From NCBI RefSeq assembly GCF_004368965.1, contig NZ_SORO01000002.1, positions 62,001 through 126,000 of the forward strand: a stretch of 64,000 bases of DNA, in the 5' to 3' direction. Shown here piece after piece: positions 24,472 to 32,736 of the stretch; the first letter of the stretch is position 1; the number at the start of each line of letters is the position of its first letter. A model generated the notes under the pieces. It did not search any database and was not told where the DNA came from. It saw only the letters and a list, made by a program, of their open reading frames with translations. Source of the stretch: Leptospira meyeri. Lineage in GTDB: Bacteria; Spirochaetota; Leptospiria; Leptospirales; Leptospiraceae. A program made the position numbers and the translations under genes.

Positions 24472-24856
24472 TTTCTAAATTCACACCCAATTCACCTAAC
24501 AAAAGCATAGTCCTTTTGTCGAGTACCACACCTTTTGTAAATTCAGAAGCAAACTCAACGGACACGTAGATGGTCGACTCGTAACTTTCAGTGAATTCTT
24601 TCAGGCTCTTACGAACAGGTGCTAAGGTTTTAAGCAAATTCCAAATGTGATCGAGGACAGGAAATTCAGGCCCTAACTTAGAATTGAGCTGCCAATGACT
24701 TGAAATTGTCATATTTTCTATGTCTTTTACATCGGCTCCGTGGTAATAGTCCGGTTGGATGCCCAATTTCTCAGTGACTTCCAATGGACGTAACTTTGGC
24801 CCAGAGAGGGCGAACATTGCCCACGATTTTGCTTCTCTTTGCGTTCCTGATTCCAT
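24440..24856 (-). CDS. DUF4279 family protein
   Basis: 138 residues, soluble. The features LRPLEVTEKLGIQPDYYHGAD near the N-terminus and the C-terminal LGVNLEIIPWDLD fit DUF4279. The biochemical role of this family is not known. The last 32 bases are shared with the convergent STAS-like gene, so one transcript can be antisense to the other there. Confidence 0.75.
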   Translation of the reverse strand: MESGTQREAKSWAMFALSGPKLRPLEVTEKLGIQPDYYHGADVKDIENMTISSHWQLNSKLGPEFPVLDHIWNLLKTLAPVRKSLKEFTESYESTIYVSVEFASEFTKGVVLDKRTMLLLGELGVNLEIIPWDLDGTP

Positions 24857-24914
24857 TTTTTACTTTTTTTTTCTACTACAAGAACCAAATTGAGAAAGAA
24901 CTCAAGGGAAAAAC

Positions 24915-25640
24915 ATGAAAAATATTTTGGTAATTGAGGACGATCCGGACATCGGGAACCTAATCCGGAAATCTCTCGATTCTGCTCACTACACAACCTC
25001 CGTTTTTGAAAATGGCGAAGACGGTTTGAAATTTTACAAATCCAATCATCCTGATTTAGTGATTCTGGATCTCTCGCTACCGGATATTGATGGTATGGAA
25101 ATTTGCCGTAGCATTCGTAAATCTGACGAAAGCACTCCAATTTTTATTCTATCCGCAAGGACAGAAGAAATTGATCGAATCATGGGACTTGAGTTAGGGG
25201 CTGATGACTACATCACAAAACCATTTTCGGTTCGTGAACTCAAAACTCGAGTGGATGTATTCTTCCGTAGATGGGATAAAAAAATAGGGATCAAACCCAA
25301 TGTGGGCCAAGCAGGAGAAATCATTCGTGGTGCTCTTAAAATTGATTCCATCCGTAGACGAGTCACTCTAAACGAAAACATCATCAATATTTCCAGAAAG
25401 GAATTTGACATCTTGCAACTATTAGCTGGATCACCAGGAAAAGTTTTTTCTCGCGAAATGATTTTGGAATCCGTTTGGGGTGTGGAATGGGATGGATTTG
25501 AAAGGATGATCGACAGTCATATCAAACGTATCAGATCTAAACTAGAAAAAAACTCTGCACAACCAGAATGGATCGAAACCATTTGGGGAATTGGTTATCG
25601 TTTTACTGACAACTTTGAAAACATAGTCGTTCCAGAATGA
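24915..25640 (+). CDS. OmpR-family response regulator
   Basis: 241 residues. The receiver domain starts [14 protein letters not shown] and carries the phospho-acceptor Asp in [13 protein letters not shown], with a conserved Lys in ADDYITKPF. The C-terminal half is an OmpR/PhoB winged helix ending [10 protein letters not shown]. No sensor kinase is adjacent; the orphan hybrid kinase at 6.8 kb has its own receiver. It sits 10 bases before the YqjD-like gene, so it may control or be co-expressed with that operon. Confidence 0.92.
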   Translation: MKNILVIEDDPDIGNLIRKSLDSAHYTTSVFENGEDGLKFYKSNHPDLVILDLSLPDIDGMEICRSIRKSDESTPIFILSARTEEIDRIMGLELGADDYITKPFSVRELKTRVDVFFRRWDKKIGIKPNVGQAGEIIRGALKIDSIRRRVTLNENIINISRKEFDILQLLAGSPGKVFSREMILESVWGVEWDGFERMIDSHIKRIRSKLEKNSAQPEWIETIWGIGYRFTDNFENIVVPE

Positions 25641-25650
25641 ACTATAGATT

Positions 25651-25935
25651 ATGGAAGAAGTAAAAAAAGATAAATCCCTCATCGACGAAATTAAGTTGTA
25701 TGAGAAAAAAGCCAAAGAAATTGAACAAAGAGCCAAGGAGAAGTATATGGAACAAGTAAGCGACATCAAACAAAAGTTAGGTAAAGCAAGTGAAGAGGCT
25801 TCTATCAAAGCGAAAGAAGTCATCGACAACGTAGGATCTTATGTAAAAGAACATCCACAAAAAGCCGCAGTCATTGGTTTTGGTGTGGGCCTTGGACTTG
25901 GACTTGCTCTCGGCCTGATTTTTAAGAAGAAATAA
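25651..25935 (+). CDS. YqjD/ElaB/DUF883-like membrane-anchored protein
   Basis: 94 residues: an amphipathic, lysine/glutamate-rich helix of about 65 residues, then KEHPQKAAVIGFGVGLGLGLALGLIFKKK, one C-terminal glycine-zipper membrane segment. E. coli YqjD and ElaB have this layout and bind ribosomes at the inner membrane in stationary phase. Here the two following genes match the order of yqjD-yqjE-yqjK, so the same unit is likely. Confidence 0.8.
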   Translation: MEEVKKDKSLIDEIKLYEKKAKEIEQRAKEKYMEQVSDIKQKLGKASEEASIKAKEVIDNVGSYVKEHPQKAAVIGFGVGLGLGLALGLIFKKK

Positions 25936-26271
25936 TTGGAAGAGAAACACACAAAACATCGTAAAAAAGGCGGAATCAAAGCTGCCTTCGAGGATTTAGT
26001 CGCTAAGGTTGTTGCCTATGGTGATGTGATGCTTATCTACATTCAGAAGAATCTCCAAATTTATATCAAAAATTTGGTGTTTTCTTCCGTTTGGATTTTC
26101 ACGTCCATCTTCCTTATTTTTTTAGGACTTTTGTACATTTCGTACGGATTATTTTTAAGTATCCAAAAGTTTCTTTCCAGTGGGGACCCCATCCTTGCTA
26201 GTTTTGGAACAGGGTTTGGATTTTTAATTTTTGCTATTTTGTTTTTATCACTCGTCCTAAAGAAAAAATAA
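25936..26271 (+). CDS. Holin-X/YqjE-like membrane protein
   Basis: 111 residues starting with TTG directly after the previous stop; no nearer ATG would keep the N-terminal basic segment. Basic N-terminus, one short amphipathic stretch, then two hydrophobic segments (FSSVWIFTSIFLIFLGLLYISYGLF and LASFGTGFGFLIFAILFLSLVL, written here only to mark the helices) and KKK at the end. Membrane location is clear. Function unknown; it is the middle gene of a YqjD-YqjE-YqjK-like trio. Confidence 0.75.
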   Translation: MEEKHTKHRKKGGIKAAFEDLVAKVVAYGDVMLIYIQKNLQIYIKNLVFSSVWIFTSIFLIFLGLLYISYGLFLSIQKFLSSGDPILASFGTGFGFLIFAILFLSLVLKKK

Positions 26272-26275
26272 ATCC

Positions 26276-26521
26276 ATGCGCTTTAATCCCCTAACAGACC
26301 ATGAACGTTATTTAGACAAAGATCCAAAGGACATGTCACTGACGGAACTTCGTATGTTACTTAAAATCAAACGAATGGATTTACAACTTGGTTGGAATGA
26401 ATTTGAAGGAAAAATCAAATTCTGGCAACGAGTGGTTCGTTCCGTTCGTGAATCGGGAATGCTCGACCAAGTAAAAGAAGGAATCCAATCCTACTTACAA
26501 AATAAAACTTCTAAAGAATAA
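26276..26521 (+). CDS. Small YqjK-like protein
   Basis: 81 residues, soluble and mostly helical: LTELRMLLKIKRMDLQLGWNEFEGKIKFWQRVVRSVRESG. It is the last gene of the trio and starts 4 bases after the previous stop. No domain is recognised with certainty; the likeness to YqjK is based on position and size more than on sequence. Confidence 0.65.
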   Translation: MRFNPLTDHERYLDKDPKDMSLTELRMLLKIKRMDLQLGWNEFEGKIKFWQRVVRSVRESGMLDQVKEGIQSYLQNKTSKE

Positions 26522-26571
26522 GGGATTCCACATTCGCAGCCGATCATTGTAAAAACAAACAAGGATTTCAC

Positions 26572-26904
26572 ATGGCTTCAGATGAAATTTTAGTATTTAC
26601 CACAATTGGCGATCGTGATATGGCCGAAGAACATATCTCAGAAATGTTAGAACAAGGAATCATCGTTTCTGGAACGATTTTCCCGGAAGTGGAACTTGTT
26701 TACTTATGGGAAGGGAAAATCACTGTCGATACGGAAAATAAAATCCTACTCAAAGCAAAAGCTGACAAATACAATGCGATCGAAGAATACATTATGAAAC
26801 GTCATCCTTACATTGCACCCGAAATCATTCGTTTGGATGTAAGTTTTGGAAGTCCCTCCTACAAAGCGTTTGTGGCCGACAAAATCAAAAAAAATTCGCA
26901 ATAA
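26572..26904 (+). CDS. cutA: Divalent-cation tolerance protein CutA
   Basis: 110 residues, the usual CutA length. The family core appears as VSGTIFPEVELVYLWEGKITVDTE (inter-subunit beta region, partly degenerate) and the C-terminal HPYIAPEIIRLDVSFGSPSYKAFV, where most CutA proteins have YDVPEI and P-x-Y-x-x-W. CutA is a cytoplasmic trimer that binds copper; its exact role is debated. AAGG stands upstream of the ATG. Confidence 0.85.
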   Translation: MASDEILVFTTIGDRDMAEEHISEMLEQGIIVSGTIFPEVELVYLWEGKITVDTENKILLKAKADKYNAIEEYIMKRHPYIAPEIIRLDVSFGSPSYKAFVADKIKKNSQ

Positions 26905-27025
26905 ACGAACGATGGAATGAAATTTTACTGATTCCTATCTCATGTTATATGGTAAAGGAATCGGTTGAAATCCGTTAAATGACCATTCGCTCAGCAATGC
27001 GAATAGGACAAATAGAAAAGTAATC

Positions 27026-27712
27026 CTACTGTTCTACACAAACAACTTTTGATACGTTGTTACATGCTTGGTTCCCAACGGAAAGTGTTGCACTCGTCAA
27101 ATCATCATGAACAGCGAAGGATGTATTTGTTCCTCCTGCATTTGTCGTCCAATTAGAACAATCAAATGCACTACTTGTCCAATCGGTGTTCAGTCCAGTT
27201 ACGATGCTATTTGTACCAGTAACGGTGGTTTGAAAAACATTTGTAAGAGGGAATGAAAAGACTCCATTCGCAGTTGTTGTTCCTATAACAGTTGTCCCGT
27301 CAATCCGTCTGTATTCTTTACTAGGTTTTAATACCCAATCGATGTGTTCACCCGTTCCCGTACTGCAGTTTGCATTTGTACAGGCTTTCCTATTGGTACC
27401 ATCAGAAACGAGTGCTTTAAATGTGCGGCCGTTTGAAGGTTTCCGGCTATCGGCGGCACAGTTTGCATCAAGACCGGCTATCCCAGCATTCACAGTGGCA
27501 TTGGCGGCCGTGGCAAATATCATGCAAAAACCTGTAGTTCCACAATTCTCAGTATTTCCAGAAGTATTTGTACTTGAATTTATAGAATTGATCGCTACGA
27601 GTCCAACCAATGCATCACTATTTTCATTTTCAGAATTACAGGAAGAAAACAATAAAATACTGCTGATGAAAACGATAAAGAAGGGGTAATAAGCTAATTT
27701 GAATCGAAACAT
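27026..27712 (-). CDS. DUF1554 lipoprotein
   Basis: 228 residues. Signal with lipobox LFSSC at Cys25, then a Ser/Asn-rich linker. The DUF1554 domain follows: CMIFATAANATVNAGIAGLDANCAADS, the long middle with FKALVSDGTNRKACTN, and ending NVSKVVCVEQ. This family resembles collagen/endostatin or C-type-lectin-like folds and is frequent in Leptospira, where its members are surface lipoproteins of unknown role. It is a useful sign of genus. Confidence 0.88.
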   Translation of the reverse strand: MFRFKLAYYPFFIVFISSILLFSSCNSENENSDALVGLVAINSINSSTNTSGNTENCGTTGFCMIFATAANATVNAGIAGLDANCAADSRKPSNGRTFKALVSDGTNRKACTNANCSTGTGEHIDWVLKPSKEYRRIDGTTVIGTTTANGVFSFPLTNVFQTTVTGTNSIVTGLNTDWTSSAFDCSNWTTNAGGTNTSFAVHDDLTSATLSVGNQACNNVSKVVCVEQ

Positions 27713-28097
27713 GAATGGAAGAACTCCTATAAAATTAAGGCATTTGCCTAAACATGACTTTGTTGATCAGTGGTCTCTTTTCGTCAATTAGTTTCCTAAA
27801 AACTCAATATCTCTGCTTGGAATATAGGATTCCAAAAAGAGTACATGTTATGAATAAAGTTTATATCTATATTTGAGAAGGAATGCGAATGAAATTGGTT
27901 TCACTATTTGATAGTTTAACTTGCTGGAATTAAAAAGAACATGAAGGCGATAATTTTCACAATATCCAAATGGAGTTCAATCAAAAGACTTGTTTAAGCT
28001 AATTTGCCATCATAAGGTCAATAGGGTTGGGCTAAATCCGGACAAAAAAAGTGTTGCCAAATGACTACATATCATTGATTAGTCAAATGGCTACACA
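27713..28097. other. Intergenic region between DUF1554 and ArsR-type genes
   Basis: 385 bases. AGGAG just inside the right of 27713 serves the DUF1554 gene. No open frame longer than about 20 codons with a ribosome-binding site is seen. The last 40 bases contain the direct repeat described separately. Both genes are transcribed outward from here. Confidence 0.5.
28058..28095 (+). promoter_or_regulatory. Direct repeat, likely operator of ArsR-type gene
   Basis: CAAATGACTACA (28058-28069) and CAAATGGCTACA (28084-28095) differ at one base and lie 26 bases apart. The second copy ends two bases before the regulator ATG, so binding would block initiation. No Shine-Dalgarno is seen, so the mRNA may have a very short leader. 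Confidence 0.5.
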
Positions 28098-28421
28098 ATG
28101 GATTTAAGAAGAGATGTTTTCCAGGCAATTGCAGATCCCACAAGGCGGGCCATCCTCCTCCTTGTGGCTACCCAGTCTATGACGGCGGGAGCCATTGCCT
28201 CCCAGTTTGATACTAAAAGACCCACCGTTTCCAAACACTTACAAATTTTAACAGAATGTGAATTGTTAAAAAAAGAACCTAACGGTCGTGAGATGTATTA
28301 TCACTTAAACCCAAACAAAATGAAAGAAATAGCAAACTTCATTGAGCCTTTCCAAAAACTTTGGGATGACCGTTTTAACAAATTGGAATCGGTAATGAAA
28401 AACTATAAGACCAAAGGATAA
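28098..28421 (+). CDS. ArsR-family transcriptional regulator
   Basis: 107 residues, a winged helix: [32 protein letters not shown], then the recognition helix with [18 protein letters not shown], and YHLNPNKM. No metal-binding cysteine motif is present, so it belongs to the non-metal ArsR branch that pairs with AHSA1 proteins. First gene of an operon with AHSA1, YdeI and DoxX-like genes; a near-perfect direct repeat precedes it. Confidence 0.9.
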   Translation: MDLRRDVFQAIADPTRRAILLLVATQSMTAGAIASQFDTKRPTVSKHLQILTECELLKKEPNGREMYYHLNPNKMKEIANFIEPFQKLWDDRFNKLESVMKNYKTKG

Positions 28422-28425
28422 AAAT

Positions 28426-28893
28426 ATGGAACTCAAAACAAAAATCTATGCGGAAGATGGAAAACAAGAATTAACCATTGAACGAAACTTTGATTTACCT
28501 GCTTCCTTGGTGTATAAAGCTCACACGGAACCAAAACTCATTGAAGAATGGATGGGGAACAAAGTTCTTAAGTTTGAAGCAAAAAACCATGGCAGTTGGA
28601 TTTACGAAACCAAAAACCCAGAAGGGATCGTTTTGTTTCGGGCCAATGGAGTTTTCCTCAATATGATCGAAAATGAAAGTTTTGTCCGAACCTTTGAAAT
28701 GGAAAACACAGGTTTTCCCATTCAGCTTGAGTTTTTTGAATTTCAAAAAATTTCGGAGAACCAATCAAAACTCAAAATGCATATCATCTACAAATCGGTA
28801 GAACAAAGGGATCAAATTTTAAAAATGCCGTTCGCTCAAGGAATTAATATGGCGCACAATCACTTAGAACAAGTGCTTAGTAAGAAAGGTTAA
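28426..28893 (+). CDS. SRPBCC/AHSA1-like protein
   Basis: 155 residues. The SRPBCC (START-like) hydrophobic-pocket fold is indicated by ERNFDLPASLVYKAHTEPKLIEEWMG near the N-terminus and the C-terminal HNHLEQVLSKKG. AAAGGA is 6 bases before the ATG. The family binds small hydrophobic ligands and usually stands beside ArsR regulators; the ligand is unknown. Confidence 0.88.
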   Translation: MELKTKIYAEDGKQELTIERNFDLPASLVYKAHTEPKLIEEWMGNKVLKFEAKNHGSWIYETKNPEGIVLFRANGVFLNMIENESFVRTFEMENTGFPIQLEFFEFQKISENQSKLKMHIIYKSVEQRDQILKMPFAQGINMAHNHLEQVLSKKG

Positions 28894-28940
28894 TCTGAGA
28901 CTTTTATAAAATAGATAAGACGTAAATGGAGCCATTTGAA

Positions 28941-29537
28941 ATGAAACAATCAAATTCCAAAAGGAATCAAATCGATTTATATTTTCAAAAAATCAAAAAC
29001 TGGAAACAAGAGTTTCAAATCTTAAGATCCATTGCATTAGAAATTGAATTACAAGAAGAAATCAAATGGGGACAACCTTGTTATACTCTGAATGGACAAA
29101 ATATATTCCTGGTCCATGGATTCAAAGAATACTGTGCAATTCTATTTTTTAAAGGTGCTTTACTCAAAGATCCGAAAAAAATACTCATCCAACAAACTAA
29201 AAATGTTCAATCGGCAAGACAAATCCGATTCAAAAATGTTTCTGAAATTACAAAACTAAAAACAACCATAAAATCATATATCAAAGAAGCCATACAACTA
29301 GCACAATCCGGGAAAAAAATCGTATTGAAAAAAACCTCGGAATATGAATTTCCAGAAGAATTTTTAAAACGATTGGAAGAAGAACCAAAGTTACAAACAG
29401 CTTTTGAATCCTTAACCCCCGGCAGGCAAAGAGGTTACCTACTCCACTTTTCAGGAGCTAAAAAAACTGAAACAAGAGTAGAGAGAATCGAAAAACAAAT
29501 CGCAAACATTCTGAAAGGCAAAGGTTTGAACGACTAA
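28941..29537 (+). CDS. YdeI-like protein (DUF1801/YdhG region)
   Basis: 198 residues from the ATG at 28941, which has GGAG 9 bases upstream; an in-frame ATG at 28926 is possible. An N-terminal DUF1801/YdhG-like part with EEIKWGQPCYTLNGQNIFLVH is followed by the YdeI C-terminal part with TPGRQRGYLLHFSGAKKTETRVERIEK. YdeI-family proteins are small cytoplasmic proteins linked to stress in other bacteria. Third gene in the ArsR operon. Confidence 0.85.
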   Translation: MKQSNSKRNQIDLYFQKIKNWKQEFQILRSIALEIELQEEIKWGQPCYTLNGQNIFLVHGFKEYCAILFFKGALLKDPKKILIQQTKNVQSARQIRFKNVSEITKLKTTIKSYIKEAIQLAQSGKKIVLKKTSEYEFPEEFLKRLEEEPKLQTAFESLTPGRQRGYLLHFSGAKKTETRVERIEKQIANILKGKGLND

Positions 29538-29632
29538 AGTTAAACTTAATTTGCAAAAATTCTTTGTCTTTCCAAGGACAAACTAAGAGAAACCGACTAA
29601 CAAGGAATATATTTTATTTTAGGAGAAATCAA

Positions 29633-30004
29633 ATGTCAGAAAAAACAAAAAAAATAGCTTATTGGTTTTTTACCCTTTGGCTGTCACTCGGCATGGTATC
29701 AACGGCGATTGTACAACTCATAAAACTTCCCGAAGAAGTAGAAAAAATCAACCAATTGGGTTACCCTACTTATTTCCTCACTTTGCTTGGGGTTTGGAAA
29801 TTGTTCGGAGTGATTGCAGTTCTCGCACCTAAATTTGTTTTACTCAAAGAATGGGCTTATGCGGGATTTTTCTTTGCCATGTCCGGAGCAGCCATTTCAC
29901 ATATTGCCTGTGGCCATCCATTTGGTGAAATTTTTCCTTCTATCCTTCTCTTGGGGCTAACGGTTATTTCTTGGTATTTGCGACCGATCAATCGCAAAAC
30001 ATAA
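29633..30004 (+). CDS. DoxX-like membrane protein
   Basis: 123 residues from the ATG at 29633, with AGGAGA 6 bases upstream. Four hydrophobic segments, with LIKLPEEVEKINQLGYPTYFLTLLGVWKLFG and AHIACGHPF, fit the DoxX-like family. Role in the membrane unknown. ArsR-AHSA1-YdeI-DoxX is a common gene set, which supports the call. Confidence 0.85.
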   Translation: MSEKTKKIAYWFFTLWLSLGMVSTAIVQLIKLPEEVEKINQLGYPTYFLTLLGVWKLFGVIAVLAPKFVLLKEWAYAGFFFAMSGAAISHIACGHPFGEIFPSILLLGLTVISWYLRPINRKT

Positions 30005-30019
30005 AATCAAATTTATATT

Positions 30020-30095
30020 AAAGAACTTCTTTAAATACCTTTTCTTTGGTCCCTCTCCGCTCATTACGGAATTGGGCCAAAGGGAGAAGTTCTTT
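30020..30095. repeat. 76-base nested hairpin between convergent genes
   Basis: Outer arms of 11 bases (30020-30030 and 30085-30095) pair perfectly. Inside, CTTTGG-T-CCC (30044-30053) pairs with GGG-CCAAAG (30074-30082), and TCCG/CGGA (30056-30059/30067-30070) close a 7-base loop. It lies between the convergent DoxX and pnuC genes, so a bidirectional terminator is possible, but no long T-run follows. Confidence 0.5.
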
Positions 30096-30139
30096 CCAAT
30101 TTGTATTTCAATCCATTATCACTAAATAACATTTTTACT

Positions 30140-30778
30140 TTATTTATATTCCTTGTACCAATTGTGGCATCCATAAAAAGCAATGAGTAAAAACACAATA
30201 TATTCCAGAGTCACAAATGGAATTTCCTTTAAGGAATAAATGGTAATACAAACCACATCGACAAATACCCATAAAAACCAGGACTCCAACTTTCTCTCCG
30301 CAAGTAAAAAATTGGCGATGATACTTCCTACCGTTGTAAATGCATCCCAATACAAGAATTCAGGTGGCTTTACAAAAATACTAGGTAACAATAATGGCAG
30401 CCGGCTTGTGATCTCCCCAAGAAAAAAAGTTCCTAAAAGAATCACTAAAACAAGAAACAAGGTTTTTGTTTTGCCTAACGATTGGATTTTTACATAAGCT
30501 CCGGTTTTTTTTCGCCAGACCAACCAACCATAGACACTGGACCCAAAAAAATAAATTTGTAATAACATATCCGAATAAAGTTGAATTTGGAAAAACAAAA
30601 AGAAAAAACAAATAGAAGTTAAAATTCCAAAAGGCCAAGTAAGGATATGATTTTTAGATGCTAAGTAAACACAACCGAGGCCAGTGGTAGTCCCAATGAG
30701 TTCGATAAGACTGATAGGGTTGCCGAAAAACGAGAAAATCTGAAATTCTTTTGAAAAGAATAAGGATAAATCAAACAT
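30140..30778 (-). CDS. pnuC: Nicotinamide riboside/mononucleotide transporter PnuC
   Basis: 212 residues with about seven membrane segments, the PnuC size. The early motif SLIELIGTTTGLGCVYLASKNHILTWPFG and SVYGWLVWRKK, plus the C-terminal VTLEYIVFLLIAFYGCHNW, are family features. PnuC brings nicotinamide riboside through the inner membrane, with phosphorylation in the cytoplasm driving uptake. No nadR-like kinase is adjacent. Confidence 0.88.
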   Translation of the reverse strand: MFDLSLFFSKEFQIFSFFGNPISLIELIGTTTGLGCVYLASKNHILTWPFGILTSICFFFLFFQIQLYSDMLLQIYFFGSSVYGWLVWRKKTGAYVKIQSLGKTKTLFLVLVILLGTFFLGEITSRLPLLLPSIFVKPPEFLYWDAFTTVGSIIANFLLAERKLESWFLWVFVDVVCITIYSLKEIPFVTLEYIVFLLIAFYGCHNWYKEYK

Positions 30779-30848
30779 ATTAAATCACTAAAAAAACAAC
30801 GGCAGAGATACTACCAAATCAAACTTTGAAAAACAAAAATCGTTTTGT

Positions 30849-31526
30849 CTAAATCCTAAAAAAATCTTCCTTAAATCCCTTCTCGCCTAACCATTTACTT
30901 TGTAAAAGATTATATCCTACAATTTCAAAATCACGAGAAATCCATTTTCTGTATTTTTTTTTGGACCTTGAAAAAGCATATGGATCAATAAATTTCATTT
31001 CTTCTTTCATAACCGCATAGTCTTCATTAGTTGGAACTGTAAAATACAGATAATTACAATACTTAGCCATTTTTTCCAGAACATCTGGGATCATGGAATC
31101 GGGAAGGTATTGGATCACGGAATTACAAATCCCTAACTCCACTGGTTCCTTTTCTAACTTGGGGAGTTTGAAAGTTTCTAAGGATTCGTGGTATATATGA
31201 AACTTATCAGAACGTTTGACCCAGTCTTTTTTCTTTAAGTCTTCATAGGCCTCTTTGGAAGCATCCACTGCATACACTTTTACGGGAGAAAAAGTTTTTA
31301 CCATCTCCCGAAGTAAAATTGCTTTTCCGAATCCGAAATCAGCCATCTTGTAAACAGAAATTTCCATTAACTGAAAGAGTGCTTTTAAGTATTCCGCATG
31401 TTGTTTGGCATTGTATGACCCATCTACATCAAGCCCATTCCCATAAATATCTGACCAATAGGAACCATCAAATTCTTTCCCATTTTTCCCAAAGCCGAAG
31501 TTTTGTTTTTTTAAAAAACTCTTCAT
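30849..31526 (-). CDS. Class I SAM-dependent methyltransferase-like protein
   Basis: 225 residues. A Rossmann part is indicated by KMADFGFGKAILLREMV (glycine motif with Phe), YAVDASKEAYEDLK and ELGICNSVIQYLP. Substrate unknown. The start overlaps the upstream J-domain gene by one base (TAATG), so the two are coupled; a methyltransferase linked to a J protein is unusual. Confidence 0.75.
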   Translation of the reverse strand: MKSFLKKQNFGFGKNGKEFDGSYWSDIYGNGLDVDGSYNAKQHAEYLKALFQLMEISVYKMADFGFGKAILLREMVKTFSPVKVYAVDASKEAYEDLKKKDWVKRSDKFHIYHESLETFKLPKLEKEPVELGICNSVIQYLPDSMIPDVLEKMAKYCNYLYFTVPTNEDYAVMKEEMKFIDPYAFSRSKKKYRKWISRDFEIVGYNLLQSKWLGEKGFKEDFFRI

Positions 31527-32677
31527 TAAAACTGAACCCCTAAACTTTGGAGTTCTCGAATCATTTCTTTGATGTATTTTGGTTCTCTTGTGAGTTGGTC
31601 CACTTCCTTTTCAAAGGCTTTCGTTACCATAATGTTATCTTTTTTCACCCTGCTTAAATATATCTCAAGAGTTTCTTTTGTGATTTTTTTCTCAGGAAAA
31701 TCTGACATTAGGGGATGAGAAAAAAATCTTTGTCGGATGGAATCTTCCAATTCCCTAATTTTAGTTTTTATAATTCCAACAAACCGTTTGATGGATGAAT
31801 CATGAAAAGAAATGTCTGTTTGTTGGTTTGGCAAAAGGTCATCAACTTGCAATTTAATTTCTAAAATTTCTGCTATATTCATATTGTCTCTTGCACCAGA
31901 GAGTTTCGTCATGAGTTTGGATTTACGTTCCCGTAAAATTGGATCTTGTTCTTTATCAGGGTGAATGAGTTTTGCCAAATTTTTAAATAAGGTGTTAATG
32001 TCTGTGCTAAGTAAACGTTCTGCCTCTAATTGTTTTTTTTCTTTTTCGGTCTGTGCTTTTGATTTTTTGCGTTCCCCTGAATGGGGACGGGAACCTCGGA
32101 AGTACTCGGCGCGGTACTCTTCGTATTTTTCTCGGAATTCTCTATACTTTTCTTCGTGTGATTCTCGTTCCTCTTCAGAATCAAATTGAGTGCGGTTCAA
32201 ATCATCTAAATCAATTTCAACACCAAACTTTTGTTTAATTTTTGATTCCATTTGATTTTTATACCTAAGTCTTTCCAATCGTTCGAATTTAGTTTCTAAC
32301 TGATCGCGATAATTCCCGTAAAAAGAAGAATCTTCCATAATAGAATCGTTACAAATATCTAAAAGATAACGCCGAAGAAATTCCCTTTGCATCTTTCCAA
32401 AAGAAAGTTTTTCCTCAAGTAGGATGGCACACATGAGACTAAAACGTTCCTTTTCTAACTTTTTTTGTCTTTCCAATTGGGGTAAAACATCTTGCAGATA
32501 TGTTTCATTTACAAGTTGAAACAATGGTTCAATTTCTTTGGAACGGTCCAAAGTTTCTTTATGTTTTTTTAGAGCATCGTTGAACTCTTTTTGCGCTTTG
32601 GTTTGATTGGATGCAACCCCAGTCCAAATGAGAGTTTCCTCTGTTGTTACATTTAGTTTGGATTTTTGTTTAGGCAT
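31526..32677 (-). CDS. Divergent J-domain coiled-coil protein
   Basis: 383 residues, without signal or membrane segment. A long charged helical region (about 120-225, with EEERESHEEKYREFREKYEE) leads into a J-domain-like helix pair with LFKNLAKLIHPDKEQDP; the HPD motif is residues 239-241. A further helical region of 130 residues follows. Unlike DnaJ there is no Gly/Phe-rich or zinc region and the J part is internal. The HPD motif should stimulate an Hsp70 ATPase; the client is unknown. The acn terminator lies just before its start. Confidence 0.7.
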   Translation of the reverse strand: MPKQKSKLNVTTEETLIWTGVASNQTKAQKEFNDALKKHKETLDRSKEIEPLFQLVNETYLQDVLPQLERQKKLEKERFSLMCAILLEEKLSFGKMQREFLRRYLLDICNDSIMEDSSFYGNYRDQLETKFERLERLRYKNQMESKIKQKFGVEIDLDDLNRTQFDSEEERESHEEKYREFREKYEEYRAEYFRGSRPHSGERKKSKAQTEKEKKQLEAERLLSTDINTLFKNLAKLIHPDKEQDPILRERKSKLMTKLSGARDNMNIAEILEIKLQVDDLLPNQQTDISFHDSSIKRFVGIIKTKIRELEDSIRQRFFSHPLMSDFPEKKITKETLEIYLSRVKKDNIMVTKAFEKEVDQLTREPKYIKEMIRELQSLGVQF

Positions 32678-32685
32678 TTATGGAA

Positions 32686-32716
32686 GGAAAATCGCCAGAT
32701 GGGTCCCACCTGGCGA
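32686..32716 (-). terminator. Intrinsic terminator of aconitase gene
   Basis: On the minus strand, downstream of the acn stop, arms of 12 bases with one mismatch (32692-32703 and 32705-32716) form a GC-rich hairpin whose stem begins TCGCCAG, followed by TTTT and more pyrimidines. It ends 9 bases before the next gene starts. Confidence 0.75.
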
Positions 32717-32736
32717 CTGTTCAAAAGAATCGTTAC

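Noticed and set aside
26974..27003. Terminator between cutA and the DUF1554 gene
   Set aside because: Only a 6-bp stem (ATTCGC/GCGAAT) without a T-run on either strand.
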